Shown: positions 47,117-58,562 of the stretch, one piece after another
How the letters are laid out: every line of letters begins with the position of its first letter
Position numbering within the stretch: the stretch's first letter is position 1
Assembly (NCBI GenBank): GCA_022414725.1
Contig: CM039463.1
Coordinates: 22,639,511 to 22,703,510 of the forward strand
From: Microglena sp. YARC
Taxonomy: Eukaryota; Chlorophyta; Chlorophyceae; Chlamydomonadales; Chlamydomonadaceae
Direction: 5' to 3'
DNA: 64,000 nt
Notes under the pieces: generated by a model
Told to the model about the DNA's origin: nothing
What the model saw: the letters and a program-made list of their open reading frames with translations, nothing else
Database searches by the model: none
Program-made: the position numbers and the translations under genes

Positions 47117-47282
47117 GTCCATGAGCTTAGATCTGGAATCGTCCAATCTGTTCGAGACTATGGAGTTTTTGTCGACATCGGAGCAGGCATTGAAAGGACT
47201 GTTGCATTTTCGCGAAATCAGCTCCGATCATGTCAGCGAGGAATGCATTGAGAATATGTTCAGTGTGGGAGACGAGATCAAG
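47117..47282 (+). pseudogene. Exon B6, gene B, 1-base insertion
   Basis: 166 bases; an extra A in ATTGAAAGGACTG shifts the frame relative to intact copy 1 (23165-23329). In an otherwise intact stretch this may be a sequencing error. Confidence 0.8.
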
Positions 47283-47339
47283 GTATGTTGGTGTGGAGAA
47301 TGGAGGGGCACCGTAGGGCAGCATGTGGGGATGTAGGGG

Positions 47340-47663
47340 TATCAGCTTGAAATCACTCCGGTAGAGTGGACAGTAGATTAAAGCAGCGGAACAGACGCAC
47401 CAATCTATACACGGAGACAAGGATAACGTTACAGACACAGGAGACCCATAAAGGGGCACCTGTGGTGAAAGGAGGCGGTAGACAGGAACCTAACAGGGTA
47501 CAGATCAGACCGGAGACGTAGGTGACAGGAAGCTGCCACTGAGTCATCTCAAGATGACTCAGTCCCACGGGAAGCTGGCTCAGGAGAGCCGATAGTTCTA
47601 AGGGAGTACATAAGTAGTCACCAAGTCATAAAACGCGTGAGAGCACCGCTATACATGCTGATA
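47340..47663 (-). mobile_element. Solo copia LTR
   Basis: 324 bp, identical by eye to both LTRs of the element at 23388-30322. It has the same insertion point and the same AGGGG flanks (47335-47339 and 47664-47668). It is the product of LTR-LTR recombination at the same insertion. Confidence 0.95.
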
Positions 47664-48035
47664 AGGGGGTTGCCTGTTGGGATATGCAGCATCAGGTGTA
47701 CATGTGTGTGTTGGGGGGGGGGGGGGGGGGGGGGGGGGGTAAGGGGGAACAGGGGACCATGCACGGAGGAGAGGTTTGCCTGTTGACCTGTTGGACAAGG
47801 ACACGAACAAATAAGCACACAAACTAACAAACATACAAGCTAACTAATCAACTAAATAAATAAGCAGCTAGCTAGCTAACCAACCAACTAAGTAACTAAC
47901 TAACTAACTCACTAACAAACTAGCGAAGTAACCAACTATCTAACTACGGTAGCTAGTTCACCAAGTAACTATGTGACAAAAAACCGAACAACCAACCAAC
48001 TAACCAACTAACCAGCTGAACAACACATTCTCTAG

Positions 48036-48203
48036 GTCATGGTTCAAATGATAGACAAGGATCGCCAACAAATTTCCCTGAGCACCAAAAGCTTGGAGAT
48101 GAACCCTGGTGACATGGTCAAGAACCCCAAGTTGGTGTATGAGAAGGCTGAGGAAGCGGCAGCTGCATTCAGGGCTAAGGTTGAGGTGAATTTCGGTATT
48201 AAG
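48036..48203 (+). CDS. Exon A7, second half of S1 domain plus short linker
   Basis: 56 codons, phase 0, CTCTAG to GTATGT. It reads [38 protein letters not shown] and the short tail AKVEVNFGIK in place of the VVDPNLK linker. Confidence 0.87.
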
Positions 48204-48294
48204 GTATGTCTTCGCTGTCGTGAAACAGGTTTTCATGGTGATGTCTTGTGGGATGAAGGAGGGGGGGGGGGGGGGGGGGGGGGAGGGGGGTAAG

Positions 48295-48786
48295 GCTACG
48301 GGAACGATATTAAAGTGGACTCACTCTGATGCCTTCTGACGGTTATGAAACCGTGCCTTCAAAGATAGAGGCAAGAACAGAAGACAATTATTGGTGAGGA
48401 TAATTGGATACCTCTTCAGACGGCGGAACGAAATAGCATATTATAGCATTAGTGAACGCACTTAATCGGCAACGGCCGAAATGCTACAAAACGGTCGAAC
48501 ATGAACAATCAATATGTCCGATGCCTATAGGCCGGGAATCTCTCTAGGACGAGGGGCAAGACCCGCGGTTGATCAGCATTAACTAATGCCATAGATCAGC
48601 AACTTGTGATCTTAACGGATCGGCCGGCATTGGCGGATGCCTTGGCCAGACGGCATTCACGAATGCCTTAGATCCAATGGCCGATCCAACTTGTTGACAA
48701 CTGTCAACCTTCATCAGCGAGATGGACTCGACCAAGGAGTCCCTTGGGAGAAGAGTGAGGGACTCATTACAATTAACTCATTACAG
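48295..48786. mobile_element. Unidentified ~490-bp insertion between G-runs
   Basis: It separates two poly-G tracts (48259-48289 and 48787-48803) within the A7-B7 intron and is absent from all other A-B introns. It contains hairpins AGCATTaacTAATGCC, GGCATTggcgGATGCC and GGCATTcacGAATGCC and the pair GGATCGGCC / GGCCGATCC. No ORF. The right end has ACTCATTACA repeated twice. It could be a solo LTR or MITE. Confidence 0.5.
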
Positions 48787-49244
48787 GGGGGGGGGGGGGG
48801 GGGAGGATGATTTAGATCACAAAGAGACATCCGTAGTAGTATCATTATAGATCATAGCTTTAGGTTCCTAGCGCACATAGCAAGAAGCTCTAAATTATGC
48901 ACCACCAAGCAAATTCTCGTTGTCACTTACACGTCCCTTGCTGAGGAACAGCCAAGGCAGGTAGAACAGGCCATCACACTATACCCTTGCTTGGTGCGTA
49001 CGTTTTGGCACGTATGCTGTACGCCTCTGTACTTCCTGTATAGCTCAAAATGAAGTTTGACTTAGCAAGGACATTCCGGCTGCCAACTGTTCACAAGACT
49101 GGTACCTACAAAAACAGGACGTGTCATCCTGGAGGGCAACCATCAAGGACTCCTTAGAGTTGGTAGTAGTAAGTGACACTGAAAATGACACCCCTATCCA
49201 TGTCTGCAATCCTGATGCCTAAACTGATCTGGTCTGATTTGCAG

Positions 49245-49409
49245 GTCTACGAGCTTAGATCTGGAGTTGTCCAATCTGTTGCAACTTGTGGGGGGTTTGT
49301 GGACATCGGTGCAGGCCCTTCCGGACTGTTACCTATCGGCGAAATTAGTCACGAGCGTGTCACCCTCGGAGATATTGAGAAGACGTTCAGTGTGGGAGAC
49401 GAGATCAAG
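49245..49409 (+). CDS. Exon B7, first half of S1 domain
   Basis: 55 codons, phase 0. It reads VYELRSGVVQSVATCGGFVD, IGAGPSGLLPIGEISHERVT and ends FSVGDEIK. The donor GTAATT is weaker than the usual GTATGT. Confidence 0.86.
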
Positions 49410-49499
49410 GTAATTATGATAGTGTGGAGAATGGAGGGGGCACAGCAGGGCAGCATGTGTGGATGCAGGGGGTTGCCTTTTGGATATGCAGCATCAGGT

Positions 49500-49512
49500 C
49501 TACATGTGTGTG

Positions 49513-49545
<33 letters not shown>

Positions 49546-49915
49546 AAGGGGGGCACAGGGAGACCTTACGTAGGTGGATAAGTTTGCCTGTTGACTTATT
49601 GGATGAGGAAACAAACAAATACATATGCAAACTTACTAACATACAAGCTAACTAATCAACTAACAAACTAGCTAACTAAATAGATAGCTAATAAACTAAA
49701 GATCTAGCTAACGAACTAGCTAACTAACTAATTAACTAAGTAACTGACCAACTAAATAACTAACTTTCTAGTTAACTAATTAACTGACTAACTAACTAAC
49801 TAACTAACTAACTGACTGACTGACTGACCAACTAACTAACTAACTAACTAACTAACTAAATAACTAACTAACTAACCAACTAACCAACTGACCAGCGAAC
49901 CAACAAAACCTCCAG
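49500..49915. repeat. G-run and AACT-rich intron end
   Basis: G-run of ~30 at 49515-49544, then AACT/AACTG-rich sequence from 49640 to the A8 acceptor TCCAG at 49915. Confidence 0.9.
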
Positions 49916-50083
49916 GTCATGGTTCTTCAGATAGACAACGATCGCCAGCGTATTACCCTGAGCACCAAAAGCTTGGAGGTGAACCCTGGTGACATGTTCA
50001 AGAACCCCCAGCTCGTGTATGAGAAGGCTGAGAAAGCGGCAGCTGCATTCAGGGCTATGGTTGAGGTGGATTTTGGCATCAAG
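49916..50083 (+). CDS. Exon A8, second half of S1 domain
   Basis: 56 codons, phase 0. It reads [38 protein letters not shown] and ends VEVDFGIK. Its CAG at codon 5 is the reference for the TAG in exon A4. Confidence 0.87.
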
Positions 50084-50539
50084 GTATGTCTTGGCTGTTT
50101 TGAAACAAGGCTTTCATGGTGAACACATGGTGATGTTTGTAGGATAAAGAAGGGGTGGGGTGGTGGTGGTGGTGGTGGTGGGGGGGGGGGGATTTGAAGT
50201 GCAAGAAGACATCCGTAGTATCATTATAGATCACAGCTTTAGGTTCCTAGCGCACATAGCAAGGAGACCTAACTCAGGCAACACCAAGCAAATGCTCTTC
50301 GTCACTCACACACCCCTTGCTTCAGGACAGCCAAGGCAAGGGGGACTGACCAATTAAAAGATGATTAGGAATGACATCGAGGCAACATTCCACAGGACTT
50401 GTTCCTACAAGCCCAGAACGTGACATCCTGGAGGGCACCCACCAAGGACTCCATAAAAGTATAATTAGGAAATGACACTGCTAGCCCCTATCCATGTCTT
50501 CAATCCCTATTGCCTAAACTGATTTGATCTGGTTTGCAG

Positions 50540-50704
50540 GTCCATGATCTTATATCTGGAGTTGTCCAATCTGTTCGAAACTACGGAGTTTTTGCCGACA
50601 TCGGAGCAGGCCCTAGTGGGCTGTTGCATATAACAGAAATCAGCTCCGATCAGATCACCGAGGAATGCATGAAGAATATGTTCAGTGTGGGAGACGAGAT
50701 CAAG
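50540..50704 (+). CDS. Exon B8, first half of S1 domain
   Basis: 55 codons, phase 0. It reads VHDLISGVVQSVRNYGVFAD, IGAGPSGLLHITEISSDQIT and ends FSVGDEIK. Confidence 0.87.
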
Positions 50705-50914
50705 GTATGTTGGTGTGGAGAATGGAGGGGGCACAGTAGGGCAGCATGTGTGGATGTAGGGGGTTGCCTGTTGGGATATGCAGCATCAGGTGTACATGTG
50801 TGTGTTGGGGGGGGGGGGGGGGGGGGGGGTAAGGGGGAACAGGGAGACTATGCACGGGTGGAGAGGTTGACCCGTTGACCTGTAGGACAATGACTCAAAA
50901 CAAATATACACACA

Positions 50915-51600
50915 AATAATAGGGTGCCCTGGAGGGTCCCCTGGAGGTCAGCCCAGGGTGTCGTGTAATGTGAGTCAAGTAGCAGTGGCAGCCTCCTTGG
51001 AGAAAGATGCACAAGCAGGTGCTTGCTCCTCTGTACAATTTAATATTTGGGGGGTTAAGAATCAATATAGCACGACTATTGCGCACCAATATTTCATTAG
51101 TTACACATTAGTTATTGCACAATGCATTCTGCTTGACTTTGTAACGCGTGTGCCAATGGCATTATTATTAAACTTGGTGGCCTGTAGGGCTAGTGAAGTT
51201 AATAGCTCACTGACTCCCCGAAGTTCCATGGAGGCAGGTGCAGCAACTCACGAGGCTACAGTTGCTATATTGCGCATCCTGCTGGTACAAGTGCGAAACA
51301 ACAGATTTCCTTGTCAAGCACAATGAGCTGCGAGAGGCACGGAGTTGCGAATTTTCTCAGGGGAAATCGTAGACAAGCTCTAGGTCCCTAGATTGAGTCC
51401 ATAGGACAGGAGGGAAACGACAAATGAAAACACCGCGTCCAAAGTCCGCGACCCTGAGATCTGTACGCGAAAAAGTGCCCTCCGAGTTAGGCCGACCCCT
51501 GCGTGAATAATTTGACCGGCGTTTTCGCCAAAATTACCCAAATCACCAAAATGTACACCGTTTCGCGTATCCATCGCATAGGTCTTAGCCCCTAAGGGCT
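50915..51600. other. Unassigned insertion in intron B8-A9
   Basis: About 690 bases with no counterpart in the other long introns, starting near GGGTGCCCTGGAGGGTCCCC. A 122-codon plus-strand ORF (50958-51326) has no recognisable domain and no splice context. No TIR was found. Confidence 0.4.
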
Positions 51601-51737
51601 GACCAACTAAGGAACAAACAACCTAACTAATCAACTAAATAAATAAATAGCTAGCTAACCAACCAACCAACTAAGGAAGGAAGGAAGGAAGGAACTCACT
51701 AACTAACTAACTAACTAACAATGTATGCTATGTATGT

Positions 51738-52110
51738 TACAGTCCAGGGGTAGGCCAAATAGTCTAAAGGGACTTGCCCAACCGTATAGAAAGGACTTAA
51801 AAAGAAAAAGCACTGATGAACTGAACCCCAAACAATCATTGAACCGATGGCGACCCTGAGTTTGTGCTACAGTGATAATTTAATTCTACAATATAATTAA
51901 ATCATCATCTCAGCTGGGATGATAATTTAATTGTGCGATTATTATTGCATTGCTTTATAAATTGTATTAAGTATTTCCATCCTTCAAAGGAATCAGGATT
52001 CATGACCAGCTTCATGATGGAGTTTTTATCCACCAATTCAGGTTCAATGTTCATTTTCTCAAAAATGTGTTTTCTATTCTCATTTTACAACGGTCATTCT
52101 AATATGAAAT
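51738..52110. repeat. Dispersed repeat D, copy with 3' extension
   Basis: GTTACAGTCCAGGGGTAGGC to the hairpin arms near 51900-51935, then the extension TTTCCATCCTTCAAAGGAATC shared with 3940 and 56160. Confidence 0.75.
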
Positions 52111-52218
52111 GCATGAAATGAACTATGAAACTAGCTAGATAACCAACTAACTAACTAAGTAACTAACTAACCAACCAACTAACTAACTAACTAACCAGCT
52201 AACCAACAAATTCTCTAG

Positions 52219-52386
52219 GTCGTGGTTCATAAGATAGACAAGGAACGCCAGTGTTTTTCCCTGAGCACCAGAAGCTTGGAGTTGAACCCTGGTGACATGG
52301 TCAAGAACCCCCAGCTGGTGTATGAGAAGGCTGAGGAAGCGGCAGCTGCATTCAGGGCTAAGATTGAGTTGTCACCCATCCTAAAG
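52219..52386 (+). CDS. Exon A9, second half of S1 domain
   Basis: 56 codons, phase 0. It reads [39 protein letters not shown] and ends IELSPILK. Confidence 0.86.
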
Positions 52387-52540
52387 GTGTGTCCTGGCTG
52401 TTGTGCAACAGGCTATGTTGGTGAACACATGGTAATTTGTTGTGGGATGGAGGAGGGCAGGATGGCGTGTGTGGGTGTGTTGTTGTGTGTGTATGTGTGT
52501 GTGTGTGGGGGGGGGGATTTGAATCACAAAGAGGAAATCA

Positions 52541-52620
52541 CGGCTGAGGAAGCGGCAGCTGCATTCAGGGCACGCAAGCAGGAGAATGAGCAAGCTAGAG
52601 AGTTGGATCACAACCTCAAG
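52541..52620 (+). CDS. Partial exon A10 (linker only)
   Basis: Duplicated 3' half of an exon [21 protein letters not shown] then LDHNLK, ending at GTGTGT. It lies 150 bases after A9. The start is fused to intron sequence (GAATCACAAAGAGGAAATC) with no standard acceptor. It could serve as an alternative linker or be a dead fragment. Confidence 0.5.
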
Positions 52621-53084
52621 GTGTGTCCTGGCTGTTGTGCAACAGGCTGCTATGGTGAACACATGGTGGTGTGTTGTGGAATGGAGGAGAGTGGGGTGGG
52701 GTGGGGTATGGGGGGGGGGGGGGGGGGGGGGGATATGAATTGCAAAGCGACATCTGTAGCATCATTAGAGATCGCAGCTTTAGGTTCCTAGCGCTAATAG
52801 CGAGGAGACCTAACTCAGGCAACACCAAGCAAATGCTATTTTTCACTCACACACCCCTTGCTTCAGGTCTGCCAAGGCAAGGGGGACTGACCACTAAACA
52901 CATCCTTAGGAATAACATCGAGGCTACCAACATGTCACAAGACTGGTATCTACAAGCCCAGGACGTGACATCCTGGAGGGCAGCCACCAAGGACTCCATA
53001 GAAGTAGAAGTAGGAAATGGCACTGCTAGCCCCTATCCATGTCTTCAATCTCTTTTGCCTACACTGAGTTGATCTGATTTGCAG

Positions 53085-53255
53085 GTCCATGATCTTATAT
53101 CTGGAGTTGTCCAATCTATTCACAACTACGGAGTTTTGGTTGACATCGGAGCAGGCATTGAAGGACTGTTGCATATAACCCAAATCAGCTCCAAGCGTAT
53201 AAGTGGGGAGGACATGAGAAAGAAGAAGATGTTCAGTGTGGGAGATGAGATCAAG
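53085..53255 (+). CDS. Exon B9, first half of S1 domain
   Basis: 57 codons, phase 0. It reads VHDLISGVVQSIHNYGVLVD, IGAGIEGLLHITQISSKRIS and an extra RKKK before MFSVGDEIK from an AGA/AAG repeat. Confidence 0.86.
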
Positions 53256-53364
53256 GTATGTTGGTGTGGAGAATGGAGGGGGCACAGTAGGGCAGCATGC
53301 ATGTGTGGATGTAGGGGGTTGCCTGTTGGGATATGCAGCATCAGGTGTACATGTTTGTGTTGTC

Positions 53365-53401
<37 letters not shown>

Positions 53402-53525
53402 GGGGGGGGGGGGGGTAAGGGGGGCATAGGGGAGACCATGCACGGGAGGAGAGGTTTGCCTGTTTACCTGTAGGATAAGGAATCAAATATAAATACATGT
53501 ATATATCTGTAGTCGTAACAATCTG

Positions 53526-53904
53526 TATGGCCTCCCCCAAGCTATCTGAACCACCAAGTGACCATAATTATTGTTTGGAGGGCCGCTAATATTTTGCCAG
53601 CGATTCCCAGCCACTTTTTCGTTTTTTTTTTAAGGAAAAGGGAGAAGGATTCTGCCGGTGGGGTCCCCATCCAAGTTGTGCCTTAAAAGTTATTTTCTGG
53701 TGAAATAAGGATTTTTTAGGGTTTAACGACCTCTCTATGGGTCCCAGGACCCCCAATAAACAAAACTAGTTGGATGAAAAGTTCAGTTGATCCATCACGA
53801 TGAATGTATGACCAATGGCGACCTCGATTTTTCAGCGAGCAGCGAGATTTGGCTGTTTGCATCAAAAGGGCCAAATTGGTTTAGATAGCTTGGGGGAGGC
53901 CATA
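53526..53904. mobile_element. 375-bp TIR element (MITE)
   Basis: It spans 53528-53902. It starts TGGCCTCCCCCAAGCTATCT and ends with the reverse complement, with TA on each side (53526-53527 and 53903-53904). No coding capacity. TA duplication fits a Tc1/mariner-type origin. Confidence 0.75.
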
Positions 53905-54231
53905 TACATACAAAATACACGGCGTTAATGTCGTCGCTAACCGTCTGAACAGAATGCCCAGCGAGCAAATGTTTCAAAATACCAGCAGCGTCTATCTGGC
54001 TGAAATGAGAGCATTGCCACCATTCGGCTCGCGCATGTGCACTGGATGCACCATCTCTCCCCACCATTGCATCGCTTTGGCAATCCTATTGCCAGTTATT
54101 TGAAGTTCTCGTGTACTTCGTGGCAATTACGTCTCGCTGAGCGTTCTCGCCCTTTCATCACTCATCCAATGTCTGCAACCTTTTCCCAATGCATCGATAA
54201 ATCTGTTGCTTTGCATCGTATGACAGCAAGT

Positions 54232-54355
54232 GCATGTATGTATGTATGTATGTATGTATGTATGTATGTATGTATGTATGTATGTATGTATGTATGTATG
54301 TACTAGTATGTATGCCAGCAAGTGCATGTAAGTATGTATGTATGTATGTACTAGT
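54232..54355. repeat. (ATGT)n microsatellite
   Basis: About 17 units of TATG followed by a second small block. AGCAAGTGCATGTA is repeated at both sides. A second such tract lies at 55838-55905. Confidence 0.95.
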
Positions 54356-54539
54356 ACATTGCCCGTGTGGCGGGAGGCCACACGCCACCCCACCCACCCA
54401 GGTCCTGGGTCCTGTTCTGGCCTGGGTTACATAACGTGCAACGCCCTTGAACGTACACCCTCCCCCCCCCCTTACTCACATGCACACAGTCAAGATATTT
54501 CCCCCTCAGCAAAATATCGAACACATGCCCCCTTCCTTT

Positions 54540-55836
54540 CCCTACTATAAATATACCCCCCCACCCCAGCCCCCAGGACCTACATGATCCCTGTTTCCCC
54601 CTAAATCTTCCTGCCCCCCATCCCCACCCCCTTGACACACACTCTGTTTATCCCCCTTACACCCCACCTAACCCCCAGTCATCTCCACACCACCCAAATA
54701 TACCCCCCTACCCCCAAGCCATCTCCACACCACCCAAATGGCCCCTCTTCCCCCCTCCCACCCCATCTACACTCTTTCTCTTTCTCCCCCCTCCCCTCAC
54801 CCCAGTCATTTCCACCCATGGTGGGCCACCCTCGACCCTCCCCCCCCACCCTCTCTTTCCCCAACCACCGGCACGCATGCATCATCCCCTTCTCCCTACC
54901 TCACCCCTTCCTCTCCAGCTGTGGGCCTAGATCATGCAGAAATACGAAGTGGATATAGAGCAGGCTGCGGATACAACCTGCCAATAGCTTGCGAAAGCCG
55001 ACCCCGCTGAGAATACCGGGCGTGCGCAATCACAAAGCAACATACCTGCATCTTCTTTGCGTGGAACATAGTTGGGTCTGCAGCTGTTGTTTTGACCAGA
55101 AAATATCAGCCAGTCTTATATCGCAACATGCTAAGCAACCGATGTATCAATGCTTGCAACAATGAAAAGATATTGGATGAGGGGTGCAAGGGCCATATCG
55201 CGTATGATAGATAATGCCAGTGGAGGTCTGAAGAAATTCAAAAATATCTCACAAGAATTGCCTGCCGATCAGACAATGCGATGGCAAGACGTTAATGCAG
55301 AGGATGATATATTGCAAATTGCGCGCGGCAGCCTGCATCGCAGCATGAGGTTCACGTCCTGTCTGATTATTAAGCTGGCGTTGATTTTCAGGACTGGTTG
55401 CATGATCTTCCCGCCTGGCCTGGTTGTAAGTCGCGCGCTGCTGTGGTTAGCAGCATCTGCTCAACGCCGACGCTGGTTTGCATGGTTTCTTTCCTCGTCG
55501 GTCTGAACTCTGAAGAGCTCGCCTTGCGCGCTGATTGGCTTTTTTTTCTTCAGGCATGGTATGGAAAGTTGACCACGACAGCGAGACAATTGTGGTACGT
55601 GACTGGAAAGGTAGGGCTGTGTGTGAAGGTCGCAGAGAAGCGAAGGGCATAGGAGAAGCGAAGCGAAGGGTGAAGAAGGTGAGATTCGAAATTTGCACGT
55701 ATTCCCAGTTGTACAGTACAGTACAGCAGGCCGTGTCCGATGTCCGTCGAGTATTGCACTTGTCCAAGCCCCCCTACCCCCTAAGACACGAGGAACGAAC
55801 GAAAAAATATAGCGCCATCCATGTATGTCTACATAC

Positions 55837-55868
<32 letters not shown>

Positions 55869-57170
55869 TTATGTATGTATGTATGTATGTGTGTATGTAT
55901 GTATGCATATTTCTATGTTACAGTCCAGGAGTAGGCCAAATAGGCTAAAGGGACTTGCCCAGCCGTGACAGGAAGGGCTAATAATAAAAAGCATTTCTAA
56001 ACTGAACCCCAAAAAATCGTGTTACTTACGGGGGCCCTGAGTTCGTGCTATAGTGATACTTTAATTAACTAATTGTACACTATAATTAAATCATCATCCC
56101 ACATGGGATGATAATTTAATTTTTCAATTCTTATCTCATTTTTTATTTAACATTCTAAGTTATTTCCATCCTTCAAAGGAATCAGGATTCATGACCAGCT
56201 TCATGCTGGAGTCTTTATTAACCAATTTGGGTTCAATTTTCAGTTTCTCAAAAACGCTTTTTCTGTCTTTCGAGTATAAAGGACATTCTAACATGAAATC
56301 AAAGTGTGTGACAGAGTTTACTCAATGGAATGCCTTTAGAGGTGAATACCAAAGCTGTCTCGCCCAACTGGGTAAATGCGCACGTTGCAGAAGCTTCGGG
56401 TTTGTTGCTTTGCAATAGCGCAGATTTGATTTCTCATAATGGTCGGAATCTTTGCTCAGGTTCGCATGTCGTTGGTGGATTGAATCTGGTGGATTCAATC
56501 CGCAGCCTGCTCTATGTCGCGTTTGTCTTTTGATTTTAGGGAAGAATATGAGTGTTTGTGTGTGTTTGTGTGTGTGTGTGTGTGGTGGTGGGGGGGGGGG
56601 GGGGGGGGCAAGGGAGGAGTGTGGGTGTATTCGTGGTTGGGTGTGGGGTCAGGGGGTCAGGAGAGGGGGCTTGTGGCACGGGAGGGAGGAGGGAGCAGGG
56701 GAGAGAGAGGACGGAGGGAGACCGAGGAAGGGAAGGGAGGGAGTATTCGTGTTTTACGATGGGGTGGGGTGGGGTGTGTGGGTGTGTGTGTGTGGGGGGG
56801 GGGGGGTCGAGATATGAGTGTGTGTTTGTTTGTGTGCGCAAGGGAGCATGGAGGGGGGGCATGAGGCACGGGGCATTTTTCTATGCATGCCTCAAGTTTG
56901 TTGTGAAACGAGTAACAATCGCAAGAGGGGGTCATGCGCACACTGAAAATGGTGTGTATATAGAAGTGCCCATGAGGGTTTGTAACAAAGTAAGAGCCTA
57001 AATTTTCCTTGGGGGGGGTTGTGTGGGTAAGAGGGGGGGTTGGGGAGGGGGTAATGAACACATGGGCTACCCTACAAGTTAAAACTATCTTCTAATACAA
57101 ACTCAGTAACTATATTGCTTCCTAACTAGCAAACCAACCAACTTACTAACTAGCTAACCAACCTATTCTC
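54540..57170. other. Non-coding paralogous block, right copy
   Basis: Diverged counterpart of 2330-5260: C-rich tract (54540-54920), repeat D (55917-56135), G-rich tract (56580-56870). It lies in the B9-A11 intron. A frame at 55557-55680 (MVWKVDHDSETIVV) has faint likeness to an S1 second half but no matching phase-0 splice site, so it is not called. Confidence 0.55.
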
Positions 57171-57173
57171 TAG

Positions 57174-57440
57174 GTCATGGTTCATGAGATAGACAAGGAT
57201 CGCCAGCGTATCACCCTGAGCACCAAAAGCTTGGAGGTCATCCCCGGTGCCATGTTAGAGAACCCCCAGCTGGTGTATGCGAATGCTGAAGAAGGGGCAG
57301 CTGCATTCAGGGCTGGGGTTCCAGAGGCTGAGGAACGCAAGCGGATAAAAGCTGAGATACAGGCAGAGGCTGAGGCAGAGGCTGAGGCACGCAAGCAGGA
57401 GAGGATGAAAACTAGAGGAGTGGTGGATCCCAACCTCACG
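57174..57440 (+). CDS. Exon A11, longest linker
   Basis: 89 codons, phase 0. It reads [20 protein letters not shown], then IPGAMLENPQLVYANAEE and a long linker with EAEERKRIKAEIQ and AEAEAEAEA, ending VVDPNLT. The linker is extended by GCTGAGGCAGAG-type repeats. It is the closest paralogue of A1. Confidence 0.86.
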
Positions 57441-57887
57441 GTGTGTTCTGGCTGTTGTGCAACAGGCTGTCACGTTGAACACATGGTGATATGTTGTGGG
57501 AGGAAGGAGGGGTGGGGGTTTTGGGGGGGGGGCGGGATTTGAATACGACAGGTACGTCCATAGCATTATTAGAGATCATAGCTTTAGGTTCTTAGCGTAC
57601 ATAGCAAGGAGACCCAAGTCTTGCAACACCATGCAAATGCTCTTTGCCACTCACACACACCTTGCTGAGGGACAGCCAAGGCAAGGGGGGCTGGCCAACA
57701 TACACGTCCTTGGAAATGACATCGAGGCTACCAACATGTCACAAGACTAGCACCTAGAAGCCCAGTGCAGGACATCCTGGAGGGCAGCCATCTCCCTAGA
57801 AGTAGAAGTAGGAAGCTACAAGGACACTGCTAATCCCTATGCATGTCTTTAGTCCTAATGCCTAAACTGATCTGATCTGATTTGCAG

Positions 57888-58052
57888 GTCCACATGCTTA
57901 GATCTGGAGTTGTCCAAGATGTCCAAGGCGGTGAGGTTTGGGTCAACATTGGAGCAGGAGTTATTGGAATGTTGACAAAACGACAAATCTCTAAAAAGCG
58001 TGTCACGGAGGAACGCCTGAATAAGATGTTCAGCGTGGGAGACGAGATCAAG
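57888..58052 (+). CDS. Exon B10, first half of S1 domain
   Basis: 55 codons, phase 0. It reads VHMLRSGVVQDVQGGEVWVN, IGAGVIGMLTKRQISKKRVT and ends FSVGDEIK. Donor GTGTGT. Confidence 0.85.
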
Positions 58053-58562
58053 GTGTGTTTGTGTGGAGAATGGAGGGGGCACAGTAGGGCAGCATGTTGG
58101 GATGTAGGGGGTCTCCAGTTGGGATGTGCAGCATCAGGTGTGCATGTGTGTGCGTGTGTGTGTGGGGGGGGTGGGGGGGGGGGAGGGGGCACATGGGAGA
58201 CCATGCATGGGTAGAGAGGTTTGCCTGTTGACTGATTGGATTAGGAAACAAAATAATATACGAACAAACTAACTAAGACACAAGCTAACTAATCAACTAA
58301 CTAAATGGATATCGAGGTAACCAACTAACCAACTAACTTACTAACTAATGTTTGCGCAGCATTAAATGGCAAACGACTAAATGGCAAACGACCATTTGCC
58401 AAAGTGGTTTTGAGTCGAACCTGAGTCGGCCCCGGCTGGTTTGCTATTGCCAAGTAACTCCTAGCGACCAATAAACTAGGCAGTACAACTAGGCCACCAG
58501 TTTTATCAAATTCACTTTTGAATATACCATATGAAGGAATTTTTAAAAGCGTTCATATATAA

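Larger units (their letters stand above)
31281..48176. repeat. Segmental duplication, copy 2 (16.9 kb)
   Basis: Direct repeat of 7225-30832, with a solo LTR in place of the copia element. Relative to copy 1 it carries many 1-base indels, several inside exons (32311-32533, 35045-35212, 36501-36694, 36862-37028, 47117-47282), and a few G-to-T changes. The right end continues without break into the unique 3' part of gene B. Confidence 0.95.

Noticed and set aside
50958..51326. 122-codon ORF in the B8-A9 intron
   Set aside because: No domain, no splice signals, unknown insertion; described only as part of that region.
54037..54434. ORFs of repeating Tyr-Val-Cys-Met and Thr-Tyr-Ile-His
   Set aside because: Translation of the (ATGT)n microsatellite.
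55535..55700. MVWKVDHDSETIVVRDW as another S1 half
   Set aside because: Only weak likeness, wrong splice phase, and no LSTK or [11 protein letters not shown] part.
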